Shown here in pieces: positions 49,665 to 59,830 of a stretch of 64,000 nt of DNA (position 1 is its first letter; each line of letters begins with the position of its first letter). This DNA is from Gallionella sp. (GTDB lineage Bacteria > Pseudomonadota > Gammaproteobacteria > Burkholderiales > Gallionellaceae). The notes below the pieces were generated by a model. The model made no database searches, was not told where the DNA came from, and saw nothing but the letters and a program-made list of their open reading frames with translations. The position numbers and the translations under genes are program-made. Location: NCBI GenBank assembly GCA_028707275.1, contig JAQTUP010000001.1, forward strand, positions 620,001 through 684,000. The letters run 5' to 3'.

Positions 49665-49741
49665 GAGAAGGGTCAAGAGGGAAGAGATAAGGGTGAAAAC
49701 CTCTCACCGCAACCTCCCTTCTCACCTCCCTCTTCTCCCTT
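49665..49741. repeat. Paired heptamer arms, apparent empty S23 cassette
   Basis: G-rich units (GAGAAGG, GGGAAGA and relatives, 49665-49692) face C-rich units (CTCCCTT and relatives, 49714-49741), all in one 7-bp phase. Between them, GTGAAAACCTC followed by TCACCGCAACCT matches the first 23 bases of the S23-type gene at 57529 in 18 positions, as if the body of such a gene had been deleted. Confidence 0.65.
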
Positions 49742-49749
49742 CCCAATAT

Positions 49750-50814
49750 TTATAGTGCCGCAACCACTGCATCGCCCATCGCCTGACAGCCGACTTTGTG
49801 CATCCCGGCTTCAAAAATATCACCCGTGCGCAGTCCTTGCTGCAACACCCGACGGACTGCATCCTCAATGCGCAACGCTGCGTCTTCGAGCTCGAAGGTA
49901 TAACGCATCATCATCGCGACCGACAAAATTGTCGCCAGCGGGTTGGCGATGTCCTGCCCTGCAATATCCGGCGCCGAACCGTGACAAGGCTCGTACAGCC
50001 CCTTGTTATTCGCGTCGAGCGAGGCGGATGGCAACATGCCTATAGAGCCAGTCAGCATGGAGGCTTCGTCCGACAAAATATCGCCGAAAATATTCCCGGT
50101 CAGCATCACGTCAAACTGTTTGGGCGCACGCACCAGCTGCATCGCGGCGTTATCGACATACATATGCGACAACACGACTTCCGGATAGTCGCGCGCCACA
50201 TCTGTCACGATCTCGCGCCAGAACATGCTGGTATCGAGCACATTAGCCTTGTCCACCGAACACAGTTTGAAGCTACGCTTCATGGCAATCTGAAAACCGA
50301 CATGCGCTACGCGGCGGATTTCCGACTCGCTGTAGTGCATCGTGTCAAAGCCCTGGCGCTCGCCACCCGGCAGCTGACGAATGCCGCGCGGCTGACCGAA
50401 ATAAATATCGCCAGTCAATTCCCGCAAAATCATGATATCCAGACCCGACACCAGTTCGGGCTTCAAACTGGACGCATTGACCAGTTCCGGATACACCAGC
50501 GCCGGACGCAAGTTAGCGAACAAACCCAGGCCCTTGCGGATCCGTAACAAACCCTGTTCGGGGCGCATCGCACGCGGCAGGGTATCATATTGATAACCGC
50601 CTACCGCACCCAGCAACACCGCGTCAGACGCCAAAGCCAGCTTTTCGGTTGCCGCAGGAAACGGGTCTTTGACCGCATCATACCCTGCGCCGCCGATATC
50701 GGCATATTCTGTTTCGATAGGTAAACCATCGCTGCGCAGCGCATCCAACACTTTAGCGGCCTGCGCCACAATCTCAGGCCCGATACCGTCACCCGGCAAA
50801 ATTGCAATTTTCAT
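49750..50814 (-). CDS. leuB: 3-isopropylmalate dehydrogenase
   Basis: The 354-residue product oxidatively decarboxylates 3-isopropylmalate in leucine synthesis. The N-terminus [19 protein letters not shown] and the motifs [13 protein letters not shown] and [14 protein letters not shown] are diagnostic. Confidence 0.97.
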   Translation of the reverse strand: MKIAILPGDGIGPEIVAQAAKVLDALRSDGLPIETEYADIGGAGYDAVKDPFPAATEKLALASDAVLLGAVGGYQYDTLPRAMRPEQGLLRIRKGLGLFANLRPALVYPELVNASSLKPELVSGLDIMILRELTGDIYFGQPRGIRQLPGGERQGFDTMHYSESEIRRVAHVGFQIAMKRSFKLCSVDKANVLDTSMFWREIVTDVARDYPEVVLSHMYVDNAAMQLVRAPKQFDVMLTGNIFGDILSDEASMLTGSIGMLPSASLDANNKGLYEPCHGSAPDIAGQDIANPLATILSVAMMMRYTFELEDAALRIEDAVRRVLQQGLRTGDIFEAGMHKVGCQAMGDAVVAAL

Positions 50815-50844
50815 TCTGATATCCTAGTAAATTCTTAAAAACAG

Positions 50845-50907
50845 GAAGTGGATAGTGGAGAGTGGGCAGTAAAAACTCAATCCGCAATCCTCAGTCCGCA
50901 TTCCTCA
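50845..50907. repeat. Heptamer array between leuB and leuD
   Basis: Nine 7-bp units in phase include GAAGTGG, ATAGTGG, AGAGTGG, ATCCGCA and ATCCTCA. The last unit holds the leuD stop codon. Confidence 0.75.
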
Positions 50908-51537
50908 CAGCCAGGGTTGGGCTGCGTGATGTTTGGTCTCGAACGCGGCAATTTCATCCACATGCTGCAAAGTCAGTCCGATGTCATCCAGTCCGTTGAG
51001 CAAACAGTGGCGGCGAAATGCATCCACCTCAAACGGATACACTGCGCCATCCGGCGTGGTAATGGTCTGCGCCTCAAGATCAACCGTCAGCCTGTAACCC
51101 ACATTGGCCTCCACCGCGCGAAACAGCGCGTCCACTTTATCCGCAGCGAGCCTGATCGGCAACAATCCGTTCTTGAAACAGTTGTTGAAGAATATATCGG
51201 CGAAGCTCGGCGCGATGATCACGCGAAATCCGTAATCTTCCAGCGCCCACGGGGCGTGCTCGCGAGAGGAGCCACAACCGAAGTTCTCGCGGGTCAGCAG
51301 TATTTGCGCGCCCTGATAGCGGGGCTGGTTCAACACGAAGTCACCGTTCAGCGGACGGCAGGCATTATCCATCCCCGGCTCACCGTGATCAAGATAGCGC
51401 CATTCGTCGAACGCATTCGGGCCAAATCCTGAACGCTTGATGGATTTTAAAAACTGCTTAGGGATGATCGCATCCGTATCCACATTGGCACGATCCAAAG
51501 GGACGACCAGACCATCGAGCAAGGTATACTTTTTCAT
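50905..51537 (-). CDS. leuD: 3-isopropylmalate dehydratase small subunit
   Basis: The 210-residue product pairs with LeuC to isomerise isopropylmalate. [20 protein letters not shown] and [14 protein letters not shown] are diagnostic. Its ATG overlaps the leuC TAA (TAATG). Confidence 0.96.
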   Translation of the reverse strand: MKKYTLLDGLVVPLDRANVDTDAIIPKQFLKSIKRSGFGPNAFDEWRYLDHGEPGMDNACRPLNGDFVLNQPRYQGAQILLTRENFGCGSSREHAPWALEDYGFRVIIAPSFADIFFNNCFKNGLLPIRLAADKVDALFRAVEANVGYRLTVDLEAQTITTPDGAVYPFEVDAFRRHCLLNGLDDIGLTLQHVDEIAAFETKHHAAQPWL

Positions 51538-52940
51538 TATTTCCACTCCCGCACATCAACAAAATGTCCGGCAATCGCTGCTGCCGCCGCCATTTGCGGG
51601 CTGACCAGATGCGTGCGCCCGCCCTGACCCTGACGCCCTTCGAAGTTCCGGTTGGAAGTCGAGGCGCAGCGCTCACCCGCCGACAATCTGTCGTCATTCA
51701 TGGCAAGACACATCGAGCAACCCGGATCGCGCCATTCGAAACCCGCCGCGATAAATATCTTATCCAGCCCTTCTTGCTCTGCCTGAGCCTTGACCAGACC
51801 CGAACCCGGAACCACCATCGCCAGTTTCACGTTCGCCGCAATATGACGGCCACGCGCCACTTCTGCTGCCGCACGCATATCTTCAATCCGCCCGTTGGTG
51901 CAAGAACCGATAAACACCTTGTCTATGCTGATTTCAGTGACAGGAGTGTTCGCTGTCAGCCCCATATAGGCCAGCGCACGCTCAATACCTTCACGCTTAT
52001 CAATACTCATGTTCAAAGGATCCGGCACACAACCGTCAACGGCCACCACCATTTCAGGCGAGGTACCCCAGGTGACCTGAGGGCAGATATTTGCCGCATC
52101 GAGCACAACAGTCGCATCGAACACGGCACCTGCATCGCTGTGCAGCTCCCGCCACTGCGCTACCGCCTGATCCCATTGCTCGCCCTCAGGCGCAAAGGGG
52201 CGACCCTTGAGATATTCGAAAGTCGTGTCATCCGCCGCGATCATGCCCGCGCGAGCGCCCGCTTCGATCGCCATATTACACAATGTCATCCGCCCTTCCA
52301 TGCTCAACTGCCGCACAGCGTTGCCGGTAAACTCGATAGCGTAACCTGTTCCGCCCGCCGTGCCGATCTGACCGATCACCGCCAACGCGATGTCCTTGGC
52401 CGTCACCCCATAGCCCAGGACACCTTCGACGCGCACTTCCATGGCTTTGGATTTTTTTGCAACCAGACATTGCGTCGCCATCACGTGTTCGACTTCGGAA
52501 GTACCGATGCCGTGAGCCAAGGCCGCAAATGCGCCGTGCGTGCTGGTGTGAGAATCGCCGCAGACCACCGTCATACCAGGCAGGGTAGCGCCTTGCTCAG
52601 GCCCCATGACGTGCACGACGCCCTGACGAATATCGCCCATTTTGAATTCTGTTATACCAAACTCGGCGCAGTTCGCATCCAGCGTCTCTACCTGAATACG
52701 TGAAATCGGGTCGGAAATACCTGCCGCACGGTTGGTGGTCGGCACGTTGTGATCGGGCACCGCCAGCATCGAAGCGGTACGCCACGGACGACGCGACGCC
52801 AGCCTCAGGCCTTCAAATGCCTGCGGGCTGGTCACTTCATGCACCAGCTGGCGGTCGATATAAATCAACGCCGTGCCGTCCGCATCCTGCCTGACCACAT
52901 GAGAATTCCAGAGTTTGTCGTAAAGAGTTTGTGCGCTCAT
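51537..52940 (-). CDS. leuC: 3-isopropylmalate dehydratase large subunit
   Basis: The 467-residue product holds the [4Fe-4S] cluster through Cys in IGSCTNGR and [30 protein letters not shown] is the aconitase-family motif. Confidence 0.97.
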   Translation of the reverse strand: MSAQTLYDKLWNSHVVRQDADGTALIYIDRQLVHEVTSPQAFEGLRLASRRPWRTASMLAVPDHNVPTTNRAAGISDPISRIQVETLDANCAEFGITEFKMGDIRQGVVHVMGPEQGATLPGMTVVCGDSHTSTHGAFAALAHGIGTSEVEHVMATQCLVAKKSKAMEVRVEGVLGYGVTAKDIALAVIGQIGTAGGTGYAIEFTGNAVRQLSMEGRMTLCNMAIEAGARAGMIAADDTTFEYLKGRPFAPEGEQWDQAVAQWRELHSDAGAVFDATVVLDAANICPQVTWGTSPEMVVAVDGCVPDPLNMSIDKREGIERALAYMGLTANTPVTEISIDKVFIGSCTNGRIEDMRAAAEVARGRHIAANVKLAMVVPGSGLVKAQAEQEGLDKIFIAAGFEWRDPGCSMCLAMNDDRLSAGERCASTSNRNFEGRQGQGGRTHLVSPQMAAAAAIAGHFVDVREWK

Positions 52941-53061
52941 TTTGTTTCGCCTGACTGATACACGGTTTTAAGAACGCGCGATTATGACACAACGGCCGCG
53001 TCTTGGCAGCTCGCAGCCAGCCAAAAGGGGCGTATTTAACCTGACAACGGTCATTCCGGCA

Positions 53062-53430
53062 TCAAAAAACAAGTACCAGCACCCAGATTGCCATCGCATT
53101 CACGATACTGACAAACACCGCAGCGCTGGCAATATCCTTGGCGCGCTTGGCCAGCGGATGACGCGCCAGCGAGGTGTAATCCACAGCGGATTCGAGCGCA
53201 GAGTTTAGCAATTCCACGATCAGCACCAGAAAAATGCAACTCACCAGCAGCGCCTTGCCCACAGGACTCGCGTCGGACAACAGCGCCACGGGAATAGCGA
53301 CAAGAGCGACCAACACCTCCTGACGAAAGGCGTCTTCGTGCTGCCATGCAGCGTGCAGGCCTTGCAGCGCGACACCTGCCGCCCGCCAGGCATGCATCAG
53401 ACCCGGCCTGTGTTTGTGCGGATTTTCCAT
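53062..53430 (-). CDS. dgkA: Diacylglycerol kinase
   Basis: The 122-residue product has three membrane helices and the DgkA active-site motif ELLNSALESAVD. It recycles diacylglycerol to phosphatidate in the inner membrane. Confidence 0.93.
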   Translation of the reverse strand: MENPHKHRPGLMHAWRAAGVALQGLHAAWQHEDAFRQEVLVALVAIPVALLSDASPVGKALLVSCIFLVLIVELLNSALESAVDYTSLARHPLAKRAKDIASAAVFVSIVNAMAIWVLVLVF

Positions 53431-53457
53431 ATCAAATCATGACCATAGACTGACACC

Positions 53458-54621
53458 TCATGCCGCAGTATCCGCCACATTCTGCTTCCATAACATCAAA
53501 AACAGCCCCAGCAGCGCCATTGCCGCGCTGCATGAATACAACACGCTCGCCCCATAATGCTGCCAGATCGGGCCGCTGATAATACCGCCCAACATACCGC
53601 CTGCGCCATAGGTCAGACTGCCAAATGTCGCCTGCCCTTTTGACTGGTGCCTTCCCTGGAAAAGCTCGTGAACCAGCCCCACCGACGCTGCGTGATAAGC
53701 CCCAAAAGTCGCGGCGTGCAACACTTGCGCCACCAGCAGCAACAAGAGAAAATCCACCCCCCAGCCTATGAGCATAAAACGCAGCACCGCGAGCGCGAAA
53801 CTGGCAACCAGGACGCGATCAAAACCAAAACGCAGCGTCAGCCTGGGCATAAAAAAGAACACCGCTATTTCACAGATAACGCCCAGCGCCCACAGAGCGC
53901 CCACCGCACTCTTGGCGTAGCCGTGCTCGACCAGATAAATAGAGAAGAAAGTATAGTATGGCCCGTGTGCGGCGGACATCAAAAAACAGGCTAAAAACAA
54001 CGCCAGCACGGAGGGTTTGAACAGAATCTGCCTGATCGATTGCTGATCGGTGTGATGCACCGACACGGGGGTGTCCGGCAACTGGCGGGAAAAGATCAGG
54101 ATACCCAGCTCGCAGATCAACCCGGCCGTGAGCAACCAACTGATGGCAATATAGTCAAACGCGTAACCTAAACCGACCACGGACACAATAAATCCGACCG
54201 AACCCCAGGAGCGTATACGCCCGTAGCGCGAGGTATGTTTGCCCAGATAGCTGAGCGTAGTCGCCTCCACCAGCGGCATGGAGGCGCTCCAGAAGAAGCT
54301 CATCAGCCCCAGCACCATCAGCATGCCCCAGAAGCTGTGGGTTGCGAACACGCCCAGATAAAACACAGCACTCAGCGTTGCCGCGATCTGCACCACCAGA
54401 CCCCGACGCCCTGTGTGATCTGCCAGCCAGCCCCAGAGATTGGGCGCCAACATGCGCATCACCGGCTGCACCGACATCAGTATGGCGATCTCGACCGCAT
54501 TAAAATGGATGGATTGAAGGTACAGGCTCCAATAGGGCGCAAACATGCCGATAAAGGCATAGTAAAAGAAATAAAATCCGGCAATACGCCAATAATAATT
54601 TTTGGTCTGGCTCACTTGCAT
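53458..54621 (-). CDS. MFS transporter, phenylpropionate-permease-like
   Basis: The 387-residue product has about twelve membrane segments and resembles the PPP/HcaT branch of the MFS ([37 protein letters not shown]). Substrate is not known. ATG at 54621 is preferred; an earlier ATG at 54663 is possible. It lies 27 bp after dgkA in reverse order on the same strand. Confidence 0.82.
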   Translation of the reverse strand: MQVSQTKNYYWRIAGFYFFYYAFIGMFAPYWSLYLQSIHFNAVEIAILMSVQPVMRMLAPNLWGWLADHTGRRGLVVQIAATLSAVFYLGVFATHSFWGMLMVLGLMSFFWSASMPLVEATTLSYLGKHTSRYGRIRSWGSVGFIVSVVGLGYAFDYIAISWLLTAGLICELGILIFSRQLPDTPVSVHHTDQQSIRQILFKPSVLALFLACFLMSAAHGPYYTFFSIYLVEHGYAKSAVGALWALGVICEIAVFFFMPRLTLRFGFDRVLVASFALAVLRFMLIGWGVDFLLLLLVAQVLHAATFGAYHAASVGLVHELFQGRHQSKGQATFGSLTYGAGGMLGGIISGPIWQHYGASVLYSCSAAMALLGLFLMLWKQNVADTAA

Positions 54622-54757
54622 CTTCGATTCAGTCTGATAGTGGGTGCATTCTAACTGCCACATGGATTTTGCACATTTTTTCGATGAGCAGACCGGTTAA
54701 TCACTCGACACCGCCAGATAAACCGGACGCTCTGTACAACAAAAATTTACAAAGCCC

Positions 54758-54786
54758 CTTGAAAACTATAAATCAGCCCCAATTTA
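54758..54786 (+). promoter_or_regulatory. Sigma-32 heat-shock promoter for grpE
   Basis: CTTGAA (54758-54763), preceded by CCC, is separated by 13 bp from CCCCAATTTA (54777-54786). This is a close match to the RpoH consensus and lies 27 bp before the grpE ATG. Confidence 0.85.
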
Positions 54787-54812
54787 CCAACGCAACAATT
54801 CAGGAGAACAAG

Positions 54813-55367
54813 ATGGAACAAAACAACCCGAAGGCTGACTCGCAAAACAACGAAGCAAACGATGAAGCGACTGTTGATACGACCGTTGAAGCTGGCACGC
54901 CCGAAATCATGCCCAACCTGGAAGAAATGCTGCAAGCGTCCGAACGCCTCGCGCAGGAACACTATGACGCATGGATGTACGCCAAGGCCGAGAGTGAGAA
55001 CATCCGCCGCCGTGCAGCAGAAGATGTCAGTAAAGCCCAGAAATTTGCCGTCGAGCGTTTCTCCAACGAAGTGCTGGCCGTCAAAGACAGCCTGGAAGCC
55101 GGCCTGGCCGTTGAAACGGCGACAGTCGAGAGTTTCAAGAGCGGCATGGAACTGACGCTCAAGCAACTGTCCAGCGTGTTTGAAAAATTCAACATCGCCG
55201 AGATCAACCCGGTGGGTGAAAAGCTCGACCCGCACAAACATCAGGCGATCAGCATGATAGCCAGCGAACTGCCTGTCAACACCGTGGTCAGCGTGATGCA
55301 AAAGGGCTATACCCTCAATGACCGCGTGCTGCGTCCGGCGCTGGTGCTGGTATCACAGGGACAGTAA
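54813..55367 (+). CDS. grpE: Nucleotide exchange factor GrpE
   Basis: The 184-residue product releases ADP from DnaK. It has an acidic N-terminus, a long coiled coil (about residues 35-100) and the C-terminal motif [27 protein letters not shown] precedes ATG at 54813; longer frames start upstream of the promoter. Confidence 0.95.
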   Translation: MEQNNPKADSQNNEANDEATVDTTVEAGTPEIMPNLEEMLQASERLAQEHYDAWMYAKAESENIRRRAAEDVSKAQKFAVERFSNEVLAVKDSLEAGLAVETATVESFKSGMELTLKQLSSVFEKFNIAEINPVGEKLDPHKHQAISMIASELPVNTVVSVMQKGYTLNDRVLRPALVLVSQGQ

Positions 55368-55373
55368 AAAACC

Positions 55374-55493
55374 GGGGAAGGGTAAAAGGGGAAGAGGGAA
55401 GGGTGAACCCCTCGCCCTCCTTATTCGGAGAGACGATTTTTCCTTCTCCCTTGAGCGCCAAAGGCGCGTTCCCTTCCCCCTTCTCAATATTTA
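55374..55493. repeat. Paired heptamer arms between grpE and dnaK
   Basis: G-rich units (GGGGAAG twice, AGGGAAG, GGTGAAC) at 55374-55408 face C-rich units ending CCCTTCCCCCTTCTC at about 55470-55485, followed by AATATTT as in the arms at 49714. About 50 bp between them encodes nothing recognisable. The dnaK promoter begins a few bases beyond the right arm. Confidence 0.65.
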
Positions 55494-55496
55494 GCA

Positions 55497-55525
55497 CTTG
55501 AAATAAAAAATACCCGCCCCATGTT
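55497..55525 (+). promoter_or_regulatory. Sigma-32 heat-shock promoter for dnaK
   Basis: CTTGAA (55497-55502) is separated by 14 bp from CCCCATGTT (55517-55525), close to the RpoH consensus, 42 bp before the dnaK ATG. Confidence 0.88.
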
Positions 55526-55566
55526 GGGCTACATCGCAATCAATAACTTTTAAAAGGAATAGCATT

Positions 55567-57495
55567 ATGGGAAAAATTATCGGGATTGACCTGGGCACAA
55601 CGAATTCTTGCGTCGCCGTGATGGAAAACGGCAAGACCAAAGTCATCGAAAATGCGGAAGGTACGCGCACCACCCCCTCCATCATCGCCTACATGGAAGA
55701 TGGTGAAGTACTGGTCGGCGCAGCGGCCAAGCGCCAGGCTGTCACCAACCCGAAGAACACCCTGTACGGCGTCAAACGCCTGATCGGTCGTCGTTTCGAC
55801 GAAAAGATGGTACAAAAAGACATCGACATGGTGCCCTTTACCATCGTCAAGGCCAAGAATGGCGATGCATGGATCAAGGTACGCGACAAGGAATTCTCAG
55901 CTCCTGAAATCTCCGCACAAATTTTGATGAAGATGAAGAAGACGGCCGAAGACTATCTGGGCGAATCCGTCACGGAAGCTGTCATCACCGTACCGGCTTA
56001 CTTCAATGATGCTCAGCGTCAGGCGACCAAGGATGCAGGCCGCATCGCGGGTCTGGATGTCAAGCGTATCATCAATGAACCGACAGCCGCAGCCCTGGCC
56101 TTCGGTATGGACAAACAAGAAGGCGATCGCAAAATCGCCGTGTATGACTTAGGTGGCGGTACATTCGACATCTCCATCATCGACATCGCCGAAATCGACG
56201 GCGAACACCAGTTTGAAGTCATGTCCACCAACGGCGATACTTTCCTGGGCGGCGAAGATTTCGACATGCGCGTGATCGAATTTTTGGTAGACGAATTCAA
56301 GAAGGAATCCGGCATCGACCTGAAGAAGGACATGCTGGCGTTGCAGCGCTTGAAAGACGCGGCAGAAAAGGCCAAGATCGAGCTGTCCTCCGCACAACAG
56401 ACCGAAGTCAACCTGCCCTACATCACGGCTGACGCGACCGGCCCCAAACATCTGGCCGTAAAGATCACCCGCGCCAAGCTGGAGAGCATCGTTGAAGATC
56501 TGGTTGCGCGCACCATTGAGCCTTGCAAGATTGCAATGAAGGACGCTGGCATCTCCATTTCGGACATCGCCGACGTGATTCTGGTAGGCGGCCAGACCCG
56601 CATGCCTATGGTTCAGGAAAAAGTGAAGGAATTCTTCGGTCGCGAGCCACGCAAGGACGTCAATCCGGACGAAGCAGTTGCCGTTGGCGCATGTATTCAG
56701 GGCGGCGTGCTGCAAGGCGAAGTCAAGGACGTGCTGCTGCTGGATGTCACGCCATTGTCTTTGGGTATTGAAACCATGGGCGGCGTGATGACCAAGCTGA
56801 TCAAGAAAAACACCACGATTCCTACCAAGGCATCCCAGGTGTTTTCGACGGCTGACGACAACCAGTCCGCCGTCACCATCCATGTGTTGCAAGGTGAACG
56901 CGAAGTCGCATCGGGCAACAAGAGCCTGGGCCAGTTCAACCTGGCTGACATTCCGCCTGCTCCTCGCGGCATGCCGCAAATCGAAGTGACCTTCAATATC
57001 GACGCAAACGGCATCTTGCATGTTGCGGCGAAGGACAAGGCCACCAACAAGGAAGCGAACATCACCATCAAGGCCAGCTCAGGCCTGTCCGAAGCCGAGA
57101 TCGAAAGCATGGTTCGCGATGCTGAAGCGCACGCCGAAGACGACAAGAAGGCTGTGGAACTCGTGTCTGCGCGCAACCAGCTCGATGCACTGATTCACTC
57201 TACCCACAAATCGCTCAAGGAATACGGCGATCAGCTGACTGCGGACGAAAAATCAGCCATTGAAACTGCCGTCAAGGAAGCCGAAGAAGTGGTGAAGAGC
57301 GACGACAAGGATGCGATCGAAGCCAAGTCTGAGGCCTTGTCCTCTGCCGCACAGAAGTTGGGCGAAAAGATGTACGCGGCCGAGCAGGCCAAGGCTCAGG
57401 GTGCGGATACGGGCGCCTCACAAGGCGCCCAAGCCCACAAGGACGAAGGTGATGTGGTCGATGCCGAGTTCACCGAAGTGAAGGACAAGAAGTAA
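55567..57495 (+). CDS. dnaK: Chaperone DnaK
   Basis: The 642-residue Hsp70 has the ATPase motifs [23 protein letters not shown] and [11 protein letters not shown], then the substrate domain with [17 protein letters not shown] and the EDVVDAEF-like tail ([11 protein letters not shown]). AAAAGGA precedes the ATG. Confidence 0.98.
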   Translation: MGKIIGIDLGTTNSCVAVMENGKTKVIENAEGTRTTPSIIAYMEDGEVLVGAAAKRQAVTNPKNTLYGVKRLIGRRFDEKMVQKDIDMVPFTIVKAKNGDAWIKVRDKEFSAPEISAQILMKMKKTAEDYLGESVTEAVITVPAYFNDAQRQATKDAGRIAGLDVKRIINEPTAAALAFGMDKQEGDRKIAVYDLGGGTFDISIIDIAEIDGEHQFEVMSTNGDTFLGGEDFDMRVIEFLVDEFKKESGIDLKKDMLALQRLKDAAEKAKIELSSAQQTEVNLPYITADATGPKHLAVKITRAKLESIVEDLVARTIEPCKIAMKDAGISISDIADVILVGGQTRMPMVQEKVKEFFGREPRKDVNPDEAVAVGACIQGGVLQGEVKDVLLLDVTPLSLGIETMGGVMTKLIKKNTTIPTKASQVFSTADDNQSAVTIHVLQGEREVASGNKSLGQFNLADIPPAPRGMPQIEVTFNIDANGILHVAAKDKATNKEANITIKASSGLSEAEIESMVRDAEAHAEDDKKAVELVSARNQLDALIHSTHKSLKEYGDQLTADEKSAIETAVKEAEEVVKSDDKDAIEAKSEALSSAAQKLGEKMYAAEQAKAQGADTGASQGAQAHKDEGDVVDAEFTEVKDKK

Positions 57496-57498
57496 GAC

Positions 57499-57925
57499 GG
57501 GAAGAGTTAAGGGGGAAGGGAGAAGAGTGTGAAGCGCGCTCACCGCAGCCTGAAAGTCTGGCAACAGGCAATTGAGTTGGTGACTGCGATTTACACTGCA
57601 ACCTCCACCTTCCCCGCCCACGAGAAATTTGGATTATCCAGTCAGCTGCAATGCGCAGCTGTTTCTGTTCCTGCGAACATTGCAGAAGGTTTTGCTCGCA
57701 ATGGAACCCGTGAACTGCTGCATTTTTTGAGCATCTCGGCGGGTTCGCTTTCCGAGCTGGATACTTTGATCGAACTTGCCGCCAGATTGGGCTACCTGAA
57801 TAACACAGAGGAGCTGAACGGAAAGGTGGATGAAGTTTCGGGATTGTTAATGGGGTTGTCGGCATCCATCAAACGCCGCGCAGCCCCCTAACCCTTTCCC
57901 CCTTCTCCCTTCTTCCCTTCCCATT
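57499..57925. mobile_element. S23-type cassette bounded by heptamer arms
   Basis: The left arm (57499-57533) has units GGGAAGA, GTTAAGG, GGGAAGG and GAGAAGA; the right arm (57891-57925) has CCCCCTT, CTCCCTT and relatives. Both keep a 7-bp phase and are roughly inverted to each other. The four-helix-bundle gene fills the space. It lies between dnaK and dnaJ, which are normally adjacent, so it looks inserted. No transposase is seen. Confidence 0.6.
57529..57891 (+). CDS. Four-helix-bundle protein of the S23/IVP family
   Basis: The 120-residue product matches the family found in 23S rRNA intervening sequences and related to the Avd accessory protein of diversity-generating retroelements ([54 protein letters not shown]). 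It is expected to form a pentameric, basic, nucleic-acid-binding bundle. It starts at GTG 57529 in the left arm. No reverse transcriptase or template repeat is present, so it is not a DGR. Function is unknown. Confidence 0.88.
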   Translation: MKRAHRSLKVWQQAIELVTAIYTATSTFPAHEKFGLSSQLQCAAVSVPANIAEGFARNGTRELLHFLSISAGSLSELDTLIELAARLGYLNNTEELNGKVDEVSGLLMGLSASIKRRAAP

Positions 57926-57931
57926 ATTAAA

Positions 57932-59068
57932 ATGAGCAAAAAAGACTATTATGAAGTCCTGGGGATCAATCGCGATGCCTCGGACGATGAGATTAAAAAG
58001 GCTTATCGCAAACTGGCGATGAAGCATCATCCTGACCGCAATCCTGACAATCCGAAGGCGGAAGAACACTTCAAGGAAGCCAAGGAAGCTTACGAAACCC
58101 TGTCTGATACCCAGAAGCGTGCAGCTTATGATCAGTATGGTCATGCTGCATTCGAGGCGGGCGGCATGGGCGGAGGAAGTCCGTTTGGCGCAGGAGGGGC
58201 TGGCGCGCAGGGATTTGATTTCTCGGATATTTTCGGCGACATCTTCGGCGGCGGACGAAGCGGTGGCGGACGCAGCAATGTTCAACGCGGCGCCGACCTG
58301 CGCTACAACCTTGAAATCACGCTGGAGCAGGCCGCGCGCGGTACCGAGACGCAGATACGCGTACCTACCATGGACGAATGCGAGACTTGCCATGGATCGG
58401 GCGCAAAACCCGGCACGAGTCCTGTCACCTGCACCACCTGCGGCGGGCACGGCCAGGTGCGCATGCAACAAGGTTTCTTCTCCATCCAGCAACCCTGCCC
58501 GCGCTGTCACGGCAACGGCAAGATGATAGCCTCGCCCTGCAAACCTTGCAGCGGCAGCGGACGCATCAAGAAACACAAGACGCTTTCGGTCAAAATCCCG
58601 CCGGGCGTGGACAACGATGATCGTATCCGTTTGTCAGGCGAGGGCGAACACGGCGTGAATGGCGGCCCGTCCGGTGATTTGTATGTCGTGATACAGGTCA
58701 AGGCTCACGCTGTATTTCAGCGTGACCACAACGATCTGCACTGCGAGATGCCGATCAGCTTCAGCACCGCAGCCCTGGGTGGTGAAATTGAGATCCCGAC
58801 GCTCGATGGCAAGGCCAGCATCAAGATTCCGCCCGAAAGCCAGAGCGGGAAGGTCTTCCGCCTGCGTGGCAAGGGTATCAAGGGGGTGCGCAGCGCTACG
58901 TATGGCGATTTGCATTGCCATGTCATCGTGGAAACGCCGGTGAATCTGACCGAGCGTCAAAAGGAACTGCTGCGTGAATTTGAAGGCATCAACGATCTCA
59001 ACAGCGGGCATCACAATCCAAGAGCAAAATCCTGGATGAACAAGGTGAAAGATTTTTTCGGTCAGTAA
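57932..59068 (+). CDS. dnaJ: Co-chaperone DnaJ
   Basis: The 378-residue product has the J domain with HPD ([15 protein letters not shown]), a Gly/Phe-rich stretch (about 75-115) and four CxxCxGxG zinc motifs (from [12 protein letters not shown] to CKPCSGSG). It delivers substrates to DnaK and stimulates its ATPase. Its distance from dnaK is enlarged by the S23 cassette; read-through or a local promoter must supply it. Confidence 0.97.
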   Translation: MSKKDYYEVLGINRDASDDEIKKAYRKLAMKHHPDRNPDNPKAEEHFKEAKEAYETLSDTQKRAAYDQYGHAAFEAGGMGGGSPFGAGGAGAQGFDFSDIFGDIFGGGRSGGGRSNVQRGADLRYNLEITLEQAARGTETQIRVPTMDECETCHGSGAKPGTSPVTCTTCGGHGQVRMQQGFFSIQQPCPRCHGNGKMIASPCKPCSGSGRIKKHKTLSVKIPPGVDNDDRIRLSGEGEHGVNGGPSGDLYVVIQVKAHAVFQRDHNDLHCEMPISFSTAALGGEIEIPTLDGKASIKIPPESQSGKVFRLRGKGIKGVRSATYGDLHCHVIVETPVNLTERQKELLREFEGINDLNSGHHNPRAKSWMNKVKDFFGQ

Positions 59069-59085
59069 TACTATCCGTCTTACCC

Positions 59086-59117
59086 AAAAAAAACGCCCCG
59101 ATCCGGGGCGTTTTTTT
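59086..59117 (+). terminator. Terminator after dnaJ
   Basis: ACGCCCCG and CGGGGCGT form the stem around ATC with A- and T-runs on both sides, so it also serves the converging DUF190 transcript. Confidence 0.92.
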
Positions 59118-59136
59118 GTCACGCCCTGCCGCACGC

Positions 59137-59445
59137 TCAAACAAAACCTGTCTGCACGCTGCTGCGAAAATAAAAGATATTCAGGTGCTGCGCCCGCAAA
59201 ACCTCCAGCAACTTGTCTGCGGCCTCATCGTCGAGGATGAATTCGATCTTCATGGCCAGCTCGCCTGCCAATTCGAAGAAGGTTTCCTCGTGCAGCCTGC
59301 CATGCCGCCCGAACCCGGCAATGGCGCGAAAAGCCGATCCACCATGCGCACCCAGCGCCTGCGCCTGCCCCAGCAACCACTCGTGCAACAGCCCGCCTGC
59401 ATGATGTTGCTTTTCACTCACATAAAAACAAAGCAGCTGCATCAT
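59137..59445 (-). CDS. DUF190 family protein
   Basis: The 102-residue product is a PII-like small protein of the DUF190 family ([34 protein letters not shown]). The family is often next to, or fused with, CrcB and probably helps sense or handle fluoride, but this is not proven. Its start overlaps the crcB stop. Confidence 0.88.
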   Translation of the reverse strand: MMQLLCFYVSEKQHHAGGLLHEWLLGQAQALGAHGGSAFRAIAGFGRHGRLHEETFFELAGELAMKIEFILDDEAADKLLEVLRAQHLNIFYFRSSVQTGFV

Positions 59446-59828
59446 GGCGCTCCTTGCAGATATTTAAACGACTCAATACCCAGTACCGTCATCAACAGCG
59501 AACCTGCCAGATGAGCTGCGATGATACCCGCCCCCCACGCATACTGTCCGCGCAAAAGCAGCGTCACCGTCTCAATCGAGAACGTGGAAAAAGTAGTCAG
59601 TCCACCCAGAAAACCAGTGATGATGAGCAATCGCCATTCCGGCGACAGGCCGGGATGTTGCATGAAAAATGCCACGGCGAGTCCGATCAGATAGCCGCCC
59701 AGCAGATTGGCCGCCAGCGTGCCCAACGGCAAGTCGGGCAGAGAAGGATTTAGCCAAAGCCCGAGCGCCCAGCGCAACCAGGCGCCACATGCGGCACCCG
59801 CACCGATGGCCAGAAACGAATGCATCAT
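59442..59828 (-). CDS. crcB: Fluoride channel CrcB/Fluc
   Basis: The 128-residue membrane protein exports fluoride as a dual-topology dimer. [20 protein letters not shown] and [16 protein letters not shown] hold the conserved Asn and the Phe/Thr residues of the pore. It follows the ATP-grasp-like gene by 2 bp. I see no fluoride riboswitch nearby. Confidence 0.95.
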   Translation of the reverse strand: MMHSFLAIGAGAACGAWLRWALGLWLNPSLPDLPLGTLAANLLGGYLIGLAVAFFMQHPGLSPEWRLLIITGFLGGLTTFSTFSIETVTLLLRGQYAWGAGIIAAHLAGSLLMTVLGIESFKYLQGAP

Positions 59829-59830
59829 GG

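Noticed and set aside
51564..52703. 379-codon frame opposite leuC
   Set aside because: Antisense shadow of a clear LeuC gene.
57499..57925. Diversity-generating retroelement suggested by the S23/Avd-like protein
   Set aside because: There is no reverse transcriptase gene and no template/variable repeat pair in the neighbourhood.
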